A stretch of DNA of 64,000 nucleotides from Archivesica marissinica. Lineage: Eukaryota; Mollusca; Bivalvia; Venerida; Vesicomyidae. The notes below the pieces were generated by a model. It ran no database searches. It saw only the letters and a program-made list of their open reading frames with translations, and had not been told where the DNA came from. This document shows positions 1 to 13,828 of the stretch, in pieces; positions within the stretch are counted from its first letter, which is position 1; each line of letters starts with the position of its first letter. The stretch spans positions 45,384,601 through 45,448,600 of the forward strand of contig CM026398.1 in the NCBI GenBank assembly GCA_014843695.1. Reading direction: 5' to 3'. The position numbers and the translations under genes were made by a program.

Positions 1-2660
1 AACACATGTGGACATTATGTGACGCAATGTACGTGGGAGAGATGACGTCCATAACCTCAGCGATTTGGAGCAAATGAAATCGGCCCGTGAAATCCCCCAA
101 TCTCTCCACAATAGAACACATGTGGACATTATGTGACGCAATGTACGTGGGAGAGATGACGTCCATAACCTCAGCGATTTGGAGCAAATGAAATCGGCCC
201 GTGAAATCCCCCAATCTCTCCACAATAGAACACATGTGGACATTCTGTGACGCAATGTACGTGGGAGAAATGACGTCCATAACCTCAGCGATTTGGAGCA
301 AATGAAATCGGCCCGTGAAATCCCCCAATCTCTCCACAATAGAACACATGTGGACATTCTGTGACGCAATGTACGTGGGAGAAATGACGTCCATAACCTC
401 AGCGATTTGGAGCAAATGAAATCGGCCCGTGAAATCCCCCAATCTCTCCACAATAGAACACATGTGGACATTCTGTGACGCAATGTACGTGGGAGAAATG
501 ACGTCCATAACCTCAGCGATTTGGAGCAAATGAAATCGGCCCGTGAAATCCCCCAATCTCTCCACAATAGAACACATGTGGACATTATGTGACGCAATGT
601 ACGTGGGAGAGATGACGTCCATAACCTCAGCGATTTGGAGCAAATGAAATCGGCCCGTGAAATCCCCCAATCTCTCCACAATAGAACACATGTGGACATT
701 ATGTGACGCAATGTACGTGGGAGAAATGACGTCCATAACCTCAGCGATTTGGAGCAAATGAAATCGGCCCGTGAAATCCCCCAATCTCTCCACAATAGAA
801 CACATGTGGACATTCTGTGACGCAATGTACGTGGGAGAAATGACGTCCATAACCTCAGCGATTTGGAGCAAATGAAATCGGCCCGTGAAATCCCCCAATC
901 TCTCCACAATAGAACACATGTGGACATTCTGTGACGCAATGTACGTGGGAGAAATGACGTCCATAACCTCAGCGATTTGGAGCAAATGAAATCGGCCCGT
1001 GAAATCCCCCAATCTCTCCACAATAGAACACATGTGGACATTCTGTGACGCAATGTACGTGGGAGAAATGACGTCCATAACCTCAGCGATTTGGAGCAAA
1101 TGAAATCGGCCCGTGAAATCCCCCAATCTCTCCACAATAGAACACATGTGGACATTATGTGACGCAATGTACGTGGGAGAGATGACGTCCATAACCTCAG
1201 CGATTTGGAGCAAATGAAATCGGCCCGTGAAATCCCCCAATCTCTCCACAATAGAACATATGTGGACATTCTGTGACGCAATGTACGTGGGAGAGATGAC
1301 GTCCATAACCTCAGCGATTTGGAGCAAATGAAATCGGCCCGTGAAATCCCCCAATCTCTCCACAATAGAACACATGTGGACATTCTGTGACGCAATGTAC
1401 GTGGGAGAGATGACGTCCATAACCTCAGCGATTTGGAGCAAATGAAATCGGCCCGTGAAATCCCCCAATCTCTCCACAATAGAACACATGTGGACATTCT
1501 GTGACGCAATGTACGTGGGAGAAATGACGTCCATAACCTCAGCGATTTGGAGCAAATGAAATCGGCCCGTGAAATCCCCAATCTCTCCACAATAGAACAC
1601 ATGTGGACATTCTGTGACGCAATGTACGTGGGAGAGATGACGTCCATAACCTCAGCGATTTGGAGCAAATGAAATCGGCCCGTGAAATCCCCCAATCTCT
1701 CCACAATAGAACACATGTGGACATTATGTGACGCAATGTACGTGGGAGAGATGACGTCCATAACCTCAGCGATTTGGAGCAAATGAAATCGGCCCGTGAA
1801 ATCCCCCAATCTCTCCACAATAGAACACATGTGGACATTCTGTGACGCAATGTACGTGGGAGAGATGACGTCCATACCTCAGCGATTTGGAGCAAATGAA
1901 ATCGGCCCGTGAAATCCCCAATCTCTGTGTGGTTGTGGCAATGTACGTGGGAATGACGTCCATAACCTCAGCGATTTGGAGCAAATGAAATCGGCCCGTG
2001 AAATCCCCCAATCTCTCCACAATAGAACACATGTGGACATTCTGTGACGCAATGTACGGGGAGAAATGACGTCCATAACCTCAGCGATTTGGAGCAAATG
2101 AAATCGGCCCGTGAAATCCCCCAATCTCTCCACAATAGAACACATGTGGACATTCTGTGACGCAATGTACGTGGGAGAAATGACGTCCATAACCTCAGCG
2201 ATTTGGAGCAAATGAAATCGGCCCGTGAAATCCCCCAATCTCTCCACAATAGAACACATGTGGACATTTGTGACGCAATGTACGTGGAGAGATGACGTCC
2301 ATAACCTCAGCGATTTGGAGCAATGAAATCGGCCGTGAAATCCCCCAATCTCTCCACAATAGAACAATGTGGACATTCTGTGACGCAATGTACGTGGGAG
2401 AGATGACGTCCATAACCTCAGCGATTTGGAGCAAATGAAATCGGCCCGTGAAATCCCCCAATCTCTCCACAATAGAACACATGTGGACATTCTGTGACGC
2501 AATGTACGTGGGAGAGATGACGTCCATAACCTCAGCGATTTGGAGCAAATGAAATCGGCCCGTGAAATCCCCCAATCTCTCCACAATAGAACACATGTGG
2601 ACATTCTGTGACGCAATGTACGTGGGAGAGATGACGTCCATAACCTCAGCGATTTGGAGA
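1..2660. repeat. 114-bp satellite array, about 23 copies
   Basis: Tandem units of 114 bp begin at position 1 and recur at 115, 229 and so on, so the array continues past the left edge. Most units are nearly identical; those at about 1870-2370 carry deletions and may mark an older edge. Because 114 is a multiple of three, long minus-strand open frames appear, repeating a 38-residue block; they have no recognisable domain and are almost certainly by-products. Each unit holds several CpG-containing TGACG motifs (tgacgcaatg, tgacgtcc). Confidence 0.97.
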
Positions 2661-2771
2661 GGGCATTGTACGTGGAACGGGCGTAACGGTACATGTGGCT
2701 ATAGTGTCAACAAACTAATTGTGTAAGTATGTGATGACGATGTGTTGCCGTGATTGAACAAAACGATCTAC

Positions 2772-2951
2772 ATACCAGATACTGACTGTTCCTATGGCAT
2801 TTGGTACGCCATCCCTATGCTGTTTGACGTCATACCAGATATTGACTGTTCCTGTGGCATTTGGTACGCCATCCCTATGCTGAGTGACGTCATACCAGAT
2901 ACTGACTGTTCCTGTGGCATTTGGTACGCCATCCCTATGCTATTTGACGTC
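2772..2951. repeat. 60-bp tandem repeat, 3 copies
   Basis: Three direct copies of a 60-bp unit containing ggcatttggtacgccatccc. The unit length is a multiple of three, so a 67-codon plus-strand frame (2754-2957) stays open and repeats a 20-residue block with two cysteines. No family is recognised; a coding role is not supported. Confidence 0.9.
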
Positions 2952-2956
2952 ATTTA

Positions 2957-4129
2957 GCTGTCGTTAGATGGTAATTTAAATTAAATTATTGTTAAATGTT
3001 CACATGTAATTATATTTAGCATCTGATTTACGTTTTGCCCCACAATTATCTATATTATATTTTGTCAGTTAATAGCTCAGGTGTTGCTAAGCGTATTTTG
3101 CATATCATAGAATAGTTGATCTATGCATATGTAAAAATAAAACATAATTATCTAATATATATATTGTATTAGGAAATAAAGGCAACGATAGTTGAACAAG
3201 TTCTGTCAGCATTAGTCTCAGTCCTCCGAAGGCTCCCCTCTTGAGGAATTCAATAACACACTTGGCTAACTAAATATTTGTAACGTGATAACAAACTAAA
3301 TGATATTTATGTAAGAACACATACAATGTATTATTAATTCTAACACGACCCAGCTAATAACATACATACCTCGGGATATTCTGCCATATACCTACCTTGA
3401 ACTATGCTGCGCGCGCACCGTGTTTTGGCTATTCCATTTATACAATGCGTGTACAGTTTTATGAATGAAAGTCATGTGATGTTTGTATATACTACCGTGG
3501 GAATTCGCGGAAGTGAGCTATTTTAGGAATCAGATAATCTCTTGTCCGTCTTGATTTTCTGTTAAGTAACGTTTCAGTTACTATTCTGTACTGTTTTATT
3601 TGACAACATAAATAAAATTATTGATCAGTTACAACTTTTGTTCATTTATGCACTAGATTGATATTTTCCATAAAAAATAACGTCATCACCCCTTACGCGG
3701 GAGGACATTTCGAAAGCCAAATGCAGCGGAGTACCACGGCGTTTGAAGAAAATACTCGTCTAATATTATTAGAAGTAAGTCGTGTTAGAATCGAAATAAT
3801 AAGTATCAAGCGTGGTATATCGCAGAATAACCCTCGTTTGTCGTTCTTATTCGTAGAAATATATCACTCAGGCGTTCGTATACACGGTTGATACTTATTA
3901 TTTCTTAATTAATTATGTATACACCCCAATGTATGTATAGTAAATGTATGTTTGTTGTGTGTGCTTATACATGTATTATAGTAAATGTATGTTTGTTCTG
4001 TGTGCTTATACGTATATGAAGAAAAAAAAGAACATGCTATTTATCATCACTATTTATACTGATTTAACACAAGTGAAATACCGACAATAGAAACCATCAT
4101 TTCTAAGCTATATTGTACACTGCTTTCAG
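2957..4129. other. AT-rich non-coding stretch upstream of the receptor exon
   Basis: Unique AT-rich sequence with no recognised coding exon. A small plus-strand open frame at 3658-3891 contains a gtaagt donor-like site but matches no part of a glutamate receptor. A short direct repeat (about 3930-4005) is the only structure seen. Confidence 0.5.
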
Positions 4130-4445
4130 CAAGCAGACCTGGGAGTCGCAGATCTAACTATATCAGACGAAAGGTCCACGGTGGTCGCGTTCTCGAGCCC
4201 TTTTGCCACAACAGGGGCACAGATTTTACTAAAGAAGCCAGAGACGAATGGTCGAGGTGTGTTCCTGGTACTGGCACCATTCTCGCCAACACTGTGGGTG
4301 TGTAGTGTGGGTGCGCTACTGTTTACGACTGCTGTATTGTACGGGACGCTACGAGTGAGTCCTGGAAAGGGAAGGGGCGCAACTCGTGACAGAATGAGTA
4401 TGGTTGGATGCTTCCAATTCGTTCTCTCCGTGTTTCTACTCCGAG
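4130..4445 (+). CDS. Ionotropic glutamate receptor exon: end of S1 lobe and M1
   Basis: An exon of an ionotropic glutamate receptor, a ligand-gated cation channel of the plasma membrane. It starts after a good acceptor (ctttcag) with QADLGVADLTISDERS, the family motif that ends ligand-binding lobe S1, then VAFSSPFATTG, equivalent to the usual DFSKPFM segment. A hydrophobic stretch around LWVCSVGALLFTTAVLYG is M1. The exon ends at CGAG|GTATAT in phase 1, which joins in frame to the exon at 5503. It is in phase 0 at its start. The amino-terminal domain and first part of S1 are not visible and are probably left of the window, beyond the satellite. Subtype (kainate-, AMPA- or IR-like) cannot be assigned. 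Divergence could indicate an IR-type receptor or a decaying copy, but no stop is seen. Confidence 0.85.
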
Positions 4446-4703
4446 GTATATGACTTGTCACCTATACCAAATAAGCAGCCATATAGATAGCATTCTGAGA
4501 ATCATGTTTGAAATGGTCTATTATGGAGATAATCTCAATAAGCTTTAAGTTTTCGATTAAATCCATTTTCATTCTGTATACAATAAATATGCAGTGCATT
4601 ATGAATGAATACATATGTTTTAAACCAAATGGTATATCTAGTACACGTTCAATGGAAAAAAGGATTTTACACGCGTGGTGATTTCATACCGTATTTTATG
4701 AAT

Positions 4704-4876
4704 TGTGTCGAATTATTCCATGTGATGAAGCCATCCGGCTGGCTTGCGGACAACCGATGGGTCTACCAAGGTACCCGCCTGAACCTCTAATACTGCTGGG
4801 ATGGGCACCCAGGTTCTTCATCCACCAATAACAGTTAGAGATTCGCAAACTGTCTTAAGCTGTTGGTTTGACTTGT
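4704..4876 (+). repeat. SINE body, family 4
   Basis: Contains gtgtcgaattatt followed by a body (ggcttgcggacaaccgatgg ... gctgggatgggcacccaggt) repeated at 14670-14806. The gtgtcgaattatt motif also follows the tRNA-like head at 4965-5046, which suggests that head and body belong to one tRNA-derived SINE family. Confidence 0.6.
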
Positions 4877-4878
4877 GT

Positions 4879-4943
4879 GTGTTTTACGTTTATTTGTCGC
4901 TCATATGGGCAACCGGTAGCGACAATAAATAAACGTAAAACCA
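4879..4943. repeat. Inverted SINE tails forming a hairpin
   Basis: A 20-bp-plus arm reading gttttacgtttatttgtcgc is followed by the loop catatgggcaaccggt and then by its inverted copy. Both arms match the tail of the family-1 SINE, and the loop lies in the opposite sense to that in intact copies. Confidence 0.75.
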
Positions 4944-4964
4944 CCATCAAGCCTCACTTGAAAT

Positions 4965-5046
4965 AATTCGACACCCCAGTGGGATTCGAACCTGCAGCGG
5001 CGAGGGGCAAGTAATTTGAAGTCAATGATCTTAATTACTCGGCCCC
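4965..5046 (-). repeat. tRNA-derived SINE head with class II shape
   Basis: Read on the minus strand this resembles a Ser/Leu-type tRNA: a ggggccgag 5' part, an anticodon-like loop, a long variable arm and a B-box-like gcaggttcgaatcc. It continues into gtgtcgaattattt, so it is treated as a SINE head and not a functional tRNA gene. Confidence 0.55.
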
Positions 5047-5052
5047 GTAGTC

Positions 5053-5342
5053 TGTGTGTGTTTTACGTTCATTTGTCGTCGCTACCGGTTGCCCATATGA
5101 GCGACGCCTCCTGAAGAGATTAGTCATTTTAGATTTTGGAGGATAGTGCAATTTTACAGACAGAGACCCATTCTAGAATCTCCTCTGGTTCTTTTACGTG
5201 CACGGTGTACAGCACCGACACGATACCTCGGTTTAAAGTCCCATCTGAAAGACTGTTAATTTTATTAGGGTCAGACAGGGGGATCGAACCTACGATCCCT
5301 GGATTACCAGTCCAGCGTGTTACCACTGGACTACAGATCCGT
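5053..5342 (-). repeat. SINE family 1, copy A
   Basis: Nearly full-length copy. On the minus strand it has a tRNA-like head with a perfect CTGGA/TCCAG anticodon stem around CTGGTAA and a ggttcgatcc B box. A conserved central part (ccgtgcacgtaaaagaacca) and a tail ending in aaataaacgtaaaacacaca follow. About ten related copies lie in this window. Confidence 0.85.
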
Positions 5343-5502
5343 AGTCTTGGTAGTTGTATTGTTAGCATAGGAATGAATGGTATAGCACATGGATGGCTGT
5401 GTCAATAAATACACGCAAATACTGCAGATTAACCGTAACTGCATGAACAGTCAAACATCAAACAGGTACAAATACTATTATATTATATGATTGTGTTTTT
5501 AG

Positions 5503-6398
5503 GTGGTCGAGATTTACCAGCGTCAGTTCCAAGTCGTATCATAACAGTGTGTTGGTGGATGTTCACTGTTGTGATTTTGTTCGCGTACGTTTCATGTTTG
5601 ACTGGTTACCTGTTATCCACGTCCTCTTCGAAAGCAACTATACCATTCAAAAGTTTTGCTGAACTGGCGGCACAGTCTGACACCCAGTATGGCGGCTGGT
5701 TTGGAATGATTCTGAATCCAAACGACAATGTGCAACGGACAATGAACAGACATATAAATTCCAGATATTCCCACTATTCAAATCTGAAGGAAGCAATTAG
5801 CAGAATTTTAGATCAGGACAACGAGTTCGCAGCAATTGTTAATGGTTTCCAAGGTGATAGGATAGTGAATGAGAACTGTGATTTAATGCTACTGCGGGAA
5901 CAATTGTTTGAGATAAATTACGGCATAGCTTGCGCTCTGGATATTACTGGTGAAGAACTGTGTTCAAATATTTCAATGTCCCTTAGAAGGCTAAGAGAGG
6001 ATGGCACATTGTACGCAATTATGACCAAATGGTGGAAGATATCCAGCAAGTGCGACAGTGTGTCTGAAAATGATTTCATCACTGCAGGACGATCGAGTTC
6101 CGCTCAGTTTCGGGCACTTGATTTCTGCGACGTCTCTATTGCCTTCATTGTACTACTGCTCGGGTCTGTAGCCAGTGTCCTGTCACTAATTGTTGAAGCG
6201 AAATATTTGGGGAAGACACCAGTAGATGAGGTATACGTTTTTCAAACACTTTTAGCTTATAAGATAATCACATTAAGCAAGAACATTGAGATTTTGGAGG
6301 ATCTGATACTCTCTGGAGCTGATCTCCAACAACCATCTTTGTTTTACGTAAGGGTGGCGATCTATGAACTGGGCTACAGCGTCTGTGTTGTACACTGA
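5503..6398 (+). CDS. Ionotropic glutamate receptor exon: pore end, M3, S2 lobe, M4
   Basis: Second receptor exon, starting after gtgtttttag in phase 1 and joining the 4130-4445 exon as R-G-G-R-D-L-P. It encodes the end of the pore loop, M3 (VCWWMFTVVILFAYVSCLTG), the S2 ligand-binding lobe (from PFKSFAELAAQ) and M4 (SIAFIVLLLGSVASVLSLIV). The M3 gating motif, usually SYTANLAAF, is changed to AYVSCLTGY, as in divergent or IR-like receptors. About 60 residues follow M4 and end at a TGA; a possible donor (GAG|GTATAC near 6229) means the true 3' end is uncertain. The 17-bp satellite starts immediately after the stop. The first five residues of the open frame before the acceptor are taken as intron. 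S2 seems short compared with well-known family members. Confidence 0.85.
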
Positions 6399-6411
6399 GT
6401 GATATAGACAC

Positions 6412-9400
6412 ACTCTCTGTTATAGGGAGATGCATGTTATATGGTGATGTCTGTTATAGGGAGATATATGTTATAGGGAGATGTATGTTATAGGGTGATG
6501 TCTGTTATAGGCAGATATATGTTATAGGGAGATGTCTGTTATAGGGAGATATATGTTATAGGGAGATGCATGTTATAGGGAGATGCATGTTACAGGGAGA
6601 TGTATGTTATAGGGAGATGTATGTTATAGTGTGGTGTATGTTATTGTGTGGTGTATGTTATAGGGAGATGTATGTTATAGGGAGATGTATGTTATAGTGT
6701 GGTGTATGTTATAGGGAGATGCATGTTATAGGGAAATGTATGTTATAGGGAGATGTATGTTATAGGGAGATGTATGTTATAGGGAGATATATGTTATAGG
6801 GTGGTGTATGTTATAGGGAGATGTATGTTATAGGGTGATGTATATTATAGGGAGATGTATGTTATAGGGAGATGTATGTTATAGGGAGATGTATGTCAAA
6901 GAGTGATGTATGTTATAGGGAGATGTATGTTATAAAATGATGTATGTTATAGGGAGATGTATGTTATAGGGTGATGTATGTTATAGGGAGATGTATGTTA
7001 TAGAGTGATGTATGTTATAGAGTGATGTATGTTATAGGGAGATGTATGTTATAGGGAGATGTATGTTATAGGGAGATGTATGTTATAGAGTGATGTATGT
7101 TATAGGGTGATGTATGTTATAGGGTGATGTATGTTATAGGGAGATGTATGTTATAGGGTGATGTATGTTATAGGGAGATGTATGTTATAGGGAGATGTAT
7201 GTTATAGGGAGATGTATGTTATAGGGAGATGTATGTTATAGGGTGATGTATGTTATAGAGTGATGTATGTTATAGGGTGATGTATGTTATAGGGAGATGT
7301 ATGTTATAGGGTGATGTATGTTATAGAGTGATGTATGTTATAGGGACATGTATGTTATAGGGAGATGTATGTTATAGGGACATGTATGTTATAGGGAGAT
7401 GTATGTTATAGAATGATGTATGTTATAGGGTGATGTATGTTATAGGGAGATATCTGTTATAGGGTGATGTATGTTATAGAGTGAGGTATGTTATAGGGAG
7501 ATGTATGTTATAGGGAGATATCTGTTATAGGGTGATGTATGTTATAGGGTGATGTATGTTATAGAGTGCTGTATGTTATAGGGAGATGTATGTTATAGGG
7601 AGATGTATGTTATAGGTTGATGTATGTTATAGAGTGATGTATGTTATAGAGTGATGTATGTTATAGGGAGATGTCTGTTATAGGGAGATGTATGTAATAG
7701 GGTGATGTGTGTTATAGGGAGATGTATGTTATAGAGTGATGTATGTTATAGGGTGATGTATGTTATAGAGTGATGTATGTTATAGGGAGATGTATGTTAT
7801 AAAATGATGTATGTTATAGGGAGATGTGTGTTATAGGGGGATATATGTTATAGGGATATGTGTGTTATAGAGTGATGTATGTTATAGAGTGATGTATGTT
7901 ATAGGGAGATGTATGTTATAGGGAGATGTATGTTATAGGTTGATGTATGTTATAGAGTGATGTATGTTATAGAGTGATGTATGTTATAGGGAGATGTCTG
8001 TTATAGGGAGATGTATGTAATAGGGTGATGTGTGTTATAGGGAGATGTATGTTATAGAGTGATGTATATTATAGGGTGATGTATGTTATAGAGTGATGTA
8101 TGTTATAGGGAGATGTATGTTATAGGGAGATGTCTGTTATAGAGTGTTGTATGTCATAGAGTGATGTATGTTATAGAGTGACGTATGTTATAGGGAGATG
8201 TCTGTTATAGAGTGATGTATGTTATAGGATGATGTATGTTATAGAGTGATGTATGTTATAGGGAGATGTATGTTATAGGGAGATGTCTGTTATAGAGTGT
8301 TGTATGTTATAGAGTGATGTATGTAATAGAGTGACGTATGTTATAGGGAGATGTCTGTTATAGAGTGATGTATGTTATAGGGTGATGTGTGTTATAGGGA
8401 CATGTATGTTATAGGGAGATGCATGTTATAGAATGATGTATGTTATAGGGTGATGTCTGTTATAGGGAGATGTATGTTATAGGGTGATATGTGTTATAGG
8501 GAGATGTATGTTATAGGGGAATGTATGTTATAGGGTGATGTATGTTATAGGGTGATGTATGTTATAGGGTGATGTATGTTATAGGGAGATGTATGGTATA
8601 GGGAGATATCTGTTATAGGGTGATGTATGTTATAGAGTTATGTATGTTATAGGGAGATGTATGTTATAGGGACATGTATGTTATAGGGAGATGCATGTTA
8701 TAGAATGATGTATGTTATAGGGTGATGTATGTTATAGGGAGGTGTATGTTATAGGGAGATATCTGTTATAGGGTGATGTATGTTATAGGGTGATGTCTGT
8801 TATAGAGTGGTGTATGTTATAGAGTGATGTATGTTATAGGGAGATGTATGTTATAGAGTGATGTATGTCATAGGGAGATATATGTTATAGGGTGATGTAT
8901 GTTATAGAGTGATGTATGTTATAGGGAGATGTATGTTTTAGGGTGATGTATGTTATAGGGTGATGTCTGTTATAGAGTGGTGTATGTTATAGAGTGATGT
9001 ATGTTATAGGGAGATGTCTGTTATAGGGAGATGTATGTTATAGGGTGATATGTGTTATAGGGAAATGTATGTTATAGGGAGATGTATGTTATATAGTGAT
9101 GTATATTATAGAGTGATGTATGTTATAGAGTGATGTATGTTATAGGGTGATGTATGTTATAGGGAGATGTATGTTATAGGGAGATGTATGTTATAGAGCG
9201 ATGTATGTTATAGGGTGATGTATGTTATAGAGTGATGTATGTTATAGAGTGATGTATGTTATAGAGTGATGTATGTTATAGAGTGATGTATGTTATAGAG
9301 TGATGTATGTTATAGAGTGATGTATGTTATAGGGAGATGTCTGTTATAGGGAGATATATGTTATAGGGTGATGTATGTCATAGGGAGATGTATGCTATAG

Positions 9401-12400
9401 GGTGATGTATGTTATAGGGAGATGTATGTTATAGGGAGATGTATGTTATAGGGAGATATCTGTTATAGGGTGATGTATGTTATAGAGTGATGTATGTTAT
9501 AGAGTGATTTATGTTATAGGGAGATATATGTTATAGGATGATGTATGTTATAGAGTGATGTATGTTATAGGGAGATGTATGTTATAGAGTGATGTATGTT
9601 ATAGGGAGATGTATGTTATAGAGTGATGTATGTTATAGGGTGATTTATGTTATAGAGTGATGTATGTTATAGGGACATATATGTTATAGGATGATGTATG
9701 TTATAGAGTGATGTATGTTATAGGGAGATGTATGTTATAGGGTGATGTCTGTTATAGGGAGATGTATGTTATAGGGTGATATGTGTTATAGGGAGATGTA
9801 TGTTATAGGGTGATGTATGTTATAGGGAGATATCTGTTATAGGGTGATGTATGTTATAGAGTGATGTATGTTATAGGGAGATGTATGTTATAGGGACATG
9901 TATGTTATAGGGAGATGCATGTTATAGAATCATGTATGTTATAGGGTGATGTATGTTATAGGGAGGTGTATGTTATAGGGAGATGTATGTTATAGGGTGA
10001 TGGGTGTTATAGGGAAATGTATGTTATAGGGAGATGTATGTTATATAGTGATGTATGTTATAGAGTGATGTATGTTATAGAGTGATGTATGTTATAGGGT
10101 GATGTATGTTAAAGGGAGATGTATGTTATAGGGAGATGTATGTTATAGAGTGATGTATGTTATAGGGAGATGTATGTTATAGAGTGATGTATGTTATAGG
10201 GTGATTTATGTTATAGAGTTATTTATGTTATAGGGAGATATATGTTATAGGATGATGTATGTTATAGAGTGATGTATGTTATAGGGAGATGTATGTTATA
10301 GAGTGATGTATGTTATAGGGAGATGTATGTTATAGAGTGATGTATGTTATAGGGTGATTTATGTTATAGAGTGATGTATGTTATAGGGAGATATATGTTA
10401 TAGGATGATGTATGTTATAGAGTGATGTATGTTATAGGGAGATGTATGTTATAGGGTGATGTCTGTTATAGGGAGATGTATGTTATAGGGTGATATGTGT
10501 TATAGGGAGATGTATGTTATAGGGAGATATCTGTTATAGGATGATGTATGTTATAGAGTGATGTATGTTATAGGGAGATGTATGTTATAGGGTGTTGTCT
10601 GTTATAGGGAGATGTATGTTATAGGGTGATATGTGTTATAGGGTGATGAATGTTATAGAGTTATGTATGTTATAGGGAGATGTATGTTATAGGGACATGT
10701 ATGTTATAGGGAGATGCATGTTATAGAATGATGTATGTTATAGGGTGATGTATGTTATAGGGAGGTGTATGTTATAGGGAGATATCTGTTATAGGGTGAT
10801 GTGTGTTATAGAGTGATGTATGTCATAGGGAGATATATGTTATAGGGTGATGTATGTTATAGTGTGATGTATGTTATAGAGTGGTGTATGTTATAGAGTG
10901 ATGTATGTTATAGGGAGATGTCTGTTATAGGGAGATGTATGTTATAGGGTGATGGGTGTTATAGGGAAATATATGTTATAGGGAGATGTATGTTATATAG
11001 TGATGTATGTTATAGAGTGATGTATGTTATATAGTGATGTATGTTATAGGGTGATGTTTGTTATAGGAAGATGTATGTTATAGGGAGATGTATGCTATAG
11101 AGTGATGTATGTTATAGGGTGATGTATGTTATATAGTGATGTATGTTATAGAGTGATGTATGTTATAGAGTGATGTATGTTATAGAATGAAGTATGTTAT
11201 AGAGTGATGTATGTTATAGAGTGATGTATGTTATAGGGAGATGTCTGTTATAGGGAGATATATGTTATAGGGTGATGTATGTTATAGGGACATGTATGTT
11301 ATAGGGAGATGTATGTTATAGGGTGATGTATGTTATAGGGTGATGTATGTTATAGGGAGATATATGTTATAGGGTGATGTATGTTATAGGGACATGTATG
11401 TTATAGGGAGATGTATGTTATAGAATGATGTATGTTATAAGGTGATGTATGTTATAGGGAGGTGTATGTTATAGCGAGATATCTGTTATAGGGTGATGTA
11501 TTTTATAGAGTGATGTATGTTATAGGGAGATGTATGTTATAGGGTGATGTATGTTATAGGGTGATATCTGTTATAGGGAGATGTATGTTATTGGGTGATG
11601 TGTGTTATAGGGAGATGTATGTTATAGTGTGATGTATGTTATAGAGTGATGTATGTTATAGATTGATGTATGTTATAGGGAGATGTCTGTTATAGAGTGA
11701 TGTATGTTATAGGGAGATGTATGTTATAGGGAGATGTAAGTTATAGGGTGATGTGTGTTATAGAGTGATGTATGTTATAGAGTGATGTATGTTATAGAGT
11801 GATGTATGTTATAGAATGATATATGTTATAGAGTGATGTATGTTATAGGGAGATGTATGTTATAGGGTGATGTATGTTATAGGGTGATGTATGTTATAGG
11901 GTGATGTATGTTATAGGGAGATGTATGTTATAGTGTGATGTATGTTATAGGGAGATGTATGTTATAGGGTGATGTATGTTATAGAGTGATGTATGTTATA
12001 GGGAGATGTATGTTATAGGGAGATGTATGTTATAGTGTGTGTTGTTGGGTGTTGTTTGGGTGTTGTTTGGTGTGTTGTTATAGGGATATGTATGTTTAGG
12101 GTGATGTATGTTATAGGGAGATGTATGTTATAGGGAGATGTATGTTATAGTGTGATGTATGTTATAGGGAGATGTATGTTATAGGGAGATGTATGTTATA
12201 GTGTGATGTCTGTTATAGGGAGATGTATGTTATAGGGAGAGGTATGTTATAGGGAGATGTATGTTATAGGGAGATGTATGTTATAGTGTGATGTCTGTTA
12301 TAGGGATATGTCTGTTATAGGGATATGTCTGTTATAGGGTGATGTATGTTATAGGGATATGTATGTTATAGGGTGATGTATGTTATAGGGAGATGTATGT

Positions 12401-13792
12401 TATAGGGAGATGTATGTTATAGTGTGATGTATGTTATAGGGAGATGTATGTTATAGTATGATGTCTGTTATAGGGAGATGTATGTTATAGGGAGATGTAT
12501 GTTATAGGCTGATTTGTGTTATAGAGTGATGTATGTTATAGAGTGATGTATGTTATAGGGAGATGTATGTTATAGGGACATGTATGTTATAGGGAGATGT
12601 ATGTTATAGGGTGATGTGTGTTATAGAGTGATGTATGTTATAGAGTGATGTATGTTATAGGGAGATGTATGTTATAGAGTGATGTATGTTATAGGGAGAT
12701 ATCTGTTATAGGGAGATGTATGTTATAGGGTGATGTATGTTATACGGAGATGTATGTTATAGGGAGATGTATGTTATAGGGAGATGTATGTTATAGGGTG
12801 ATGTATGTTATAGGGTGATGTGTGTTATAGGGTGATGTATGTTATAGGGTGATGTATGTTATAGGGTGATGTATGTTATAGGGAGATGTATGTTATAGAG
12901 TGATGTATGTTATAGGGTGGTGTATGTTATAGGGAGATGTATGTTATAGCGTAATGTATGTTATAGGGTGATGTATGTTATAGGGAGATGTATGTTATAG
13001 AGTGATGTATGTTATAGGGTGGTGTATGTTATAGGGAGATGTGTGTTATAGGGTGATGTATGTTCTAGATTGATTTATGTTATAGGGAGATATCTGTTAT
13101 TATAAATAGGGAGATGTATGTTATAGAGTGATGTATGTTATAGGGAGATGTATGTTATAGAGTGATGTATGTTATAGGGAGATATATGTCATAGGGAGAT
13201 GTGTGTTATAGGGTGATGTATGTTATAGATTGATTTATGTTATAGATTCATGTATGTTATAGGGTGATGTATGTTATAGGGTGATGTATGTTATAGGGTG
13301 ATGTATGTTATAGGGTGATGTATGTTATAGGGAGATGTATGTTATAGAGTGATGTATGTTATAGGGAGATGTATGTTATAGGGTGATGTATGTTATAGGG
13401 TGATGTATGTTATAGGGTGATGTATGTTATAGGGTGATGTATGTTATAGGGAGATGTATGTGATAGAGTGATGTATGTTATAGGGTGATGTATGTCATAG
13501 GGTGGTGTATGTTATAGGGTGATTTATGTTATAGAGTGATGTATGTTATAGGGAGATGTCTGTTATAGAGTGATGTATGTTATAGAGTGATGTATGTTAT
13601 AGGGTGATGTATGTTATAGAGTGATGTATGTTATAGGGAGATATCTGTCATAGGGAGATGTGTGTTATAGAGTGATGTGTGTTATAGAGTGATGTATGTT
13701 ATAGTGTGATGTATGTTATAGAGTCATGCATGTTATAGGGTGATGTGTGTTATATGGTTGTATCTGTTATAGGGAGATGAGGAGGGAGATAT
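6412..13792. repeat. 17-bp satellite, about 430 copies
   Basis: A 7.4-kb array of the unit gatgtatgttataggga and its variants (gggtga, gagtga, gggaca). It starts right after the receptor stop codon. A non-repeat break of about 40 bp with gtgttgtttgg repeats lies near 12035-12078. Longer blocks are duplicated inside it; for example, a rare gtatgtaatagggtgatgtg context occurs near 7690 and again about 19 units later. No coding potential is seen. Confidence 0.98.
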
Positions 13793-13828
13793 CTGTTTTT
13801 GAGAGGTAGTTATTCTACTACACACTGT

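Noticed and set aside
1539..2694. Long minus-strand open frames with repeated LWTSSLPRTLRH blocks
   Set aside because: They are the 114-bp satellite read in frame (114 is divisible by three); no domain, no start context.
3658..3891. Small plus-strand frame with a gtaagt site, considered as an upstream receptor exon
   Set aside because: Residues do not match the S1 lobe or amino-terminal domain of glutamate receptors.
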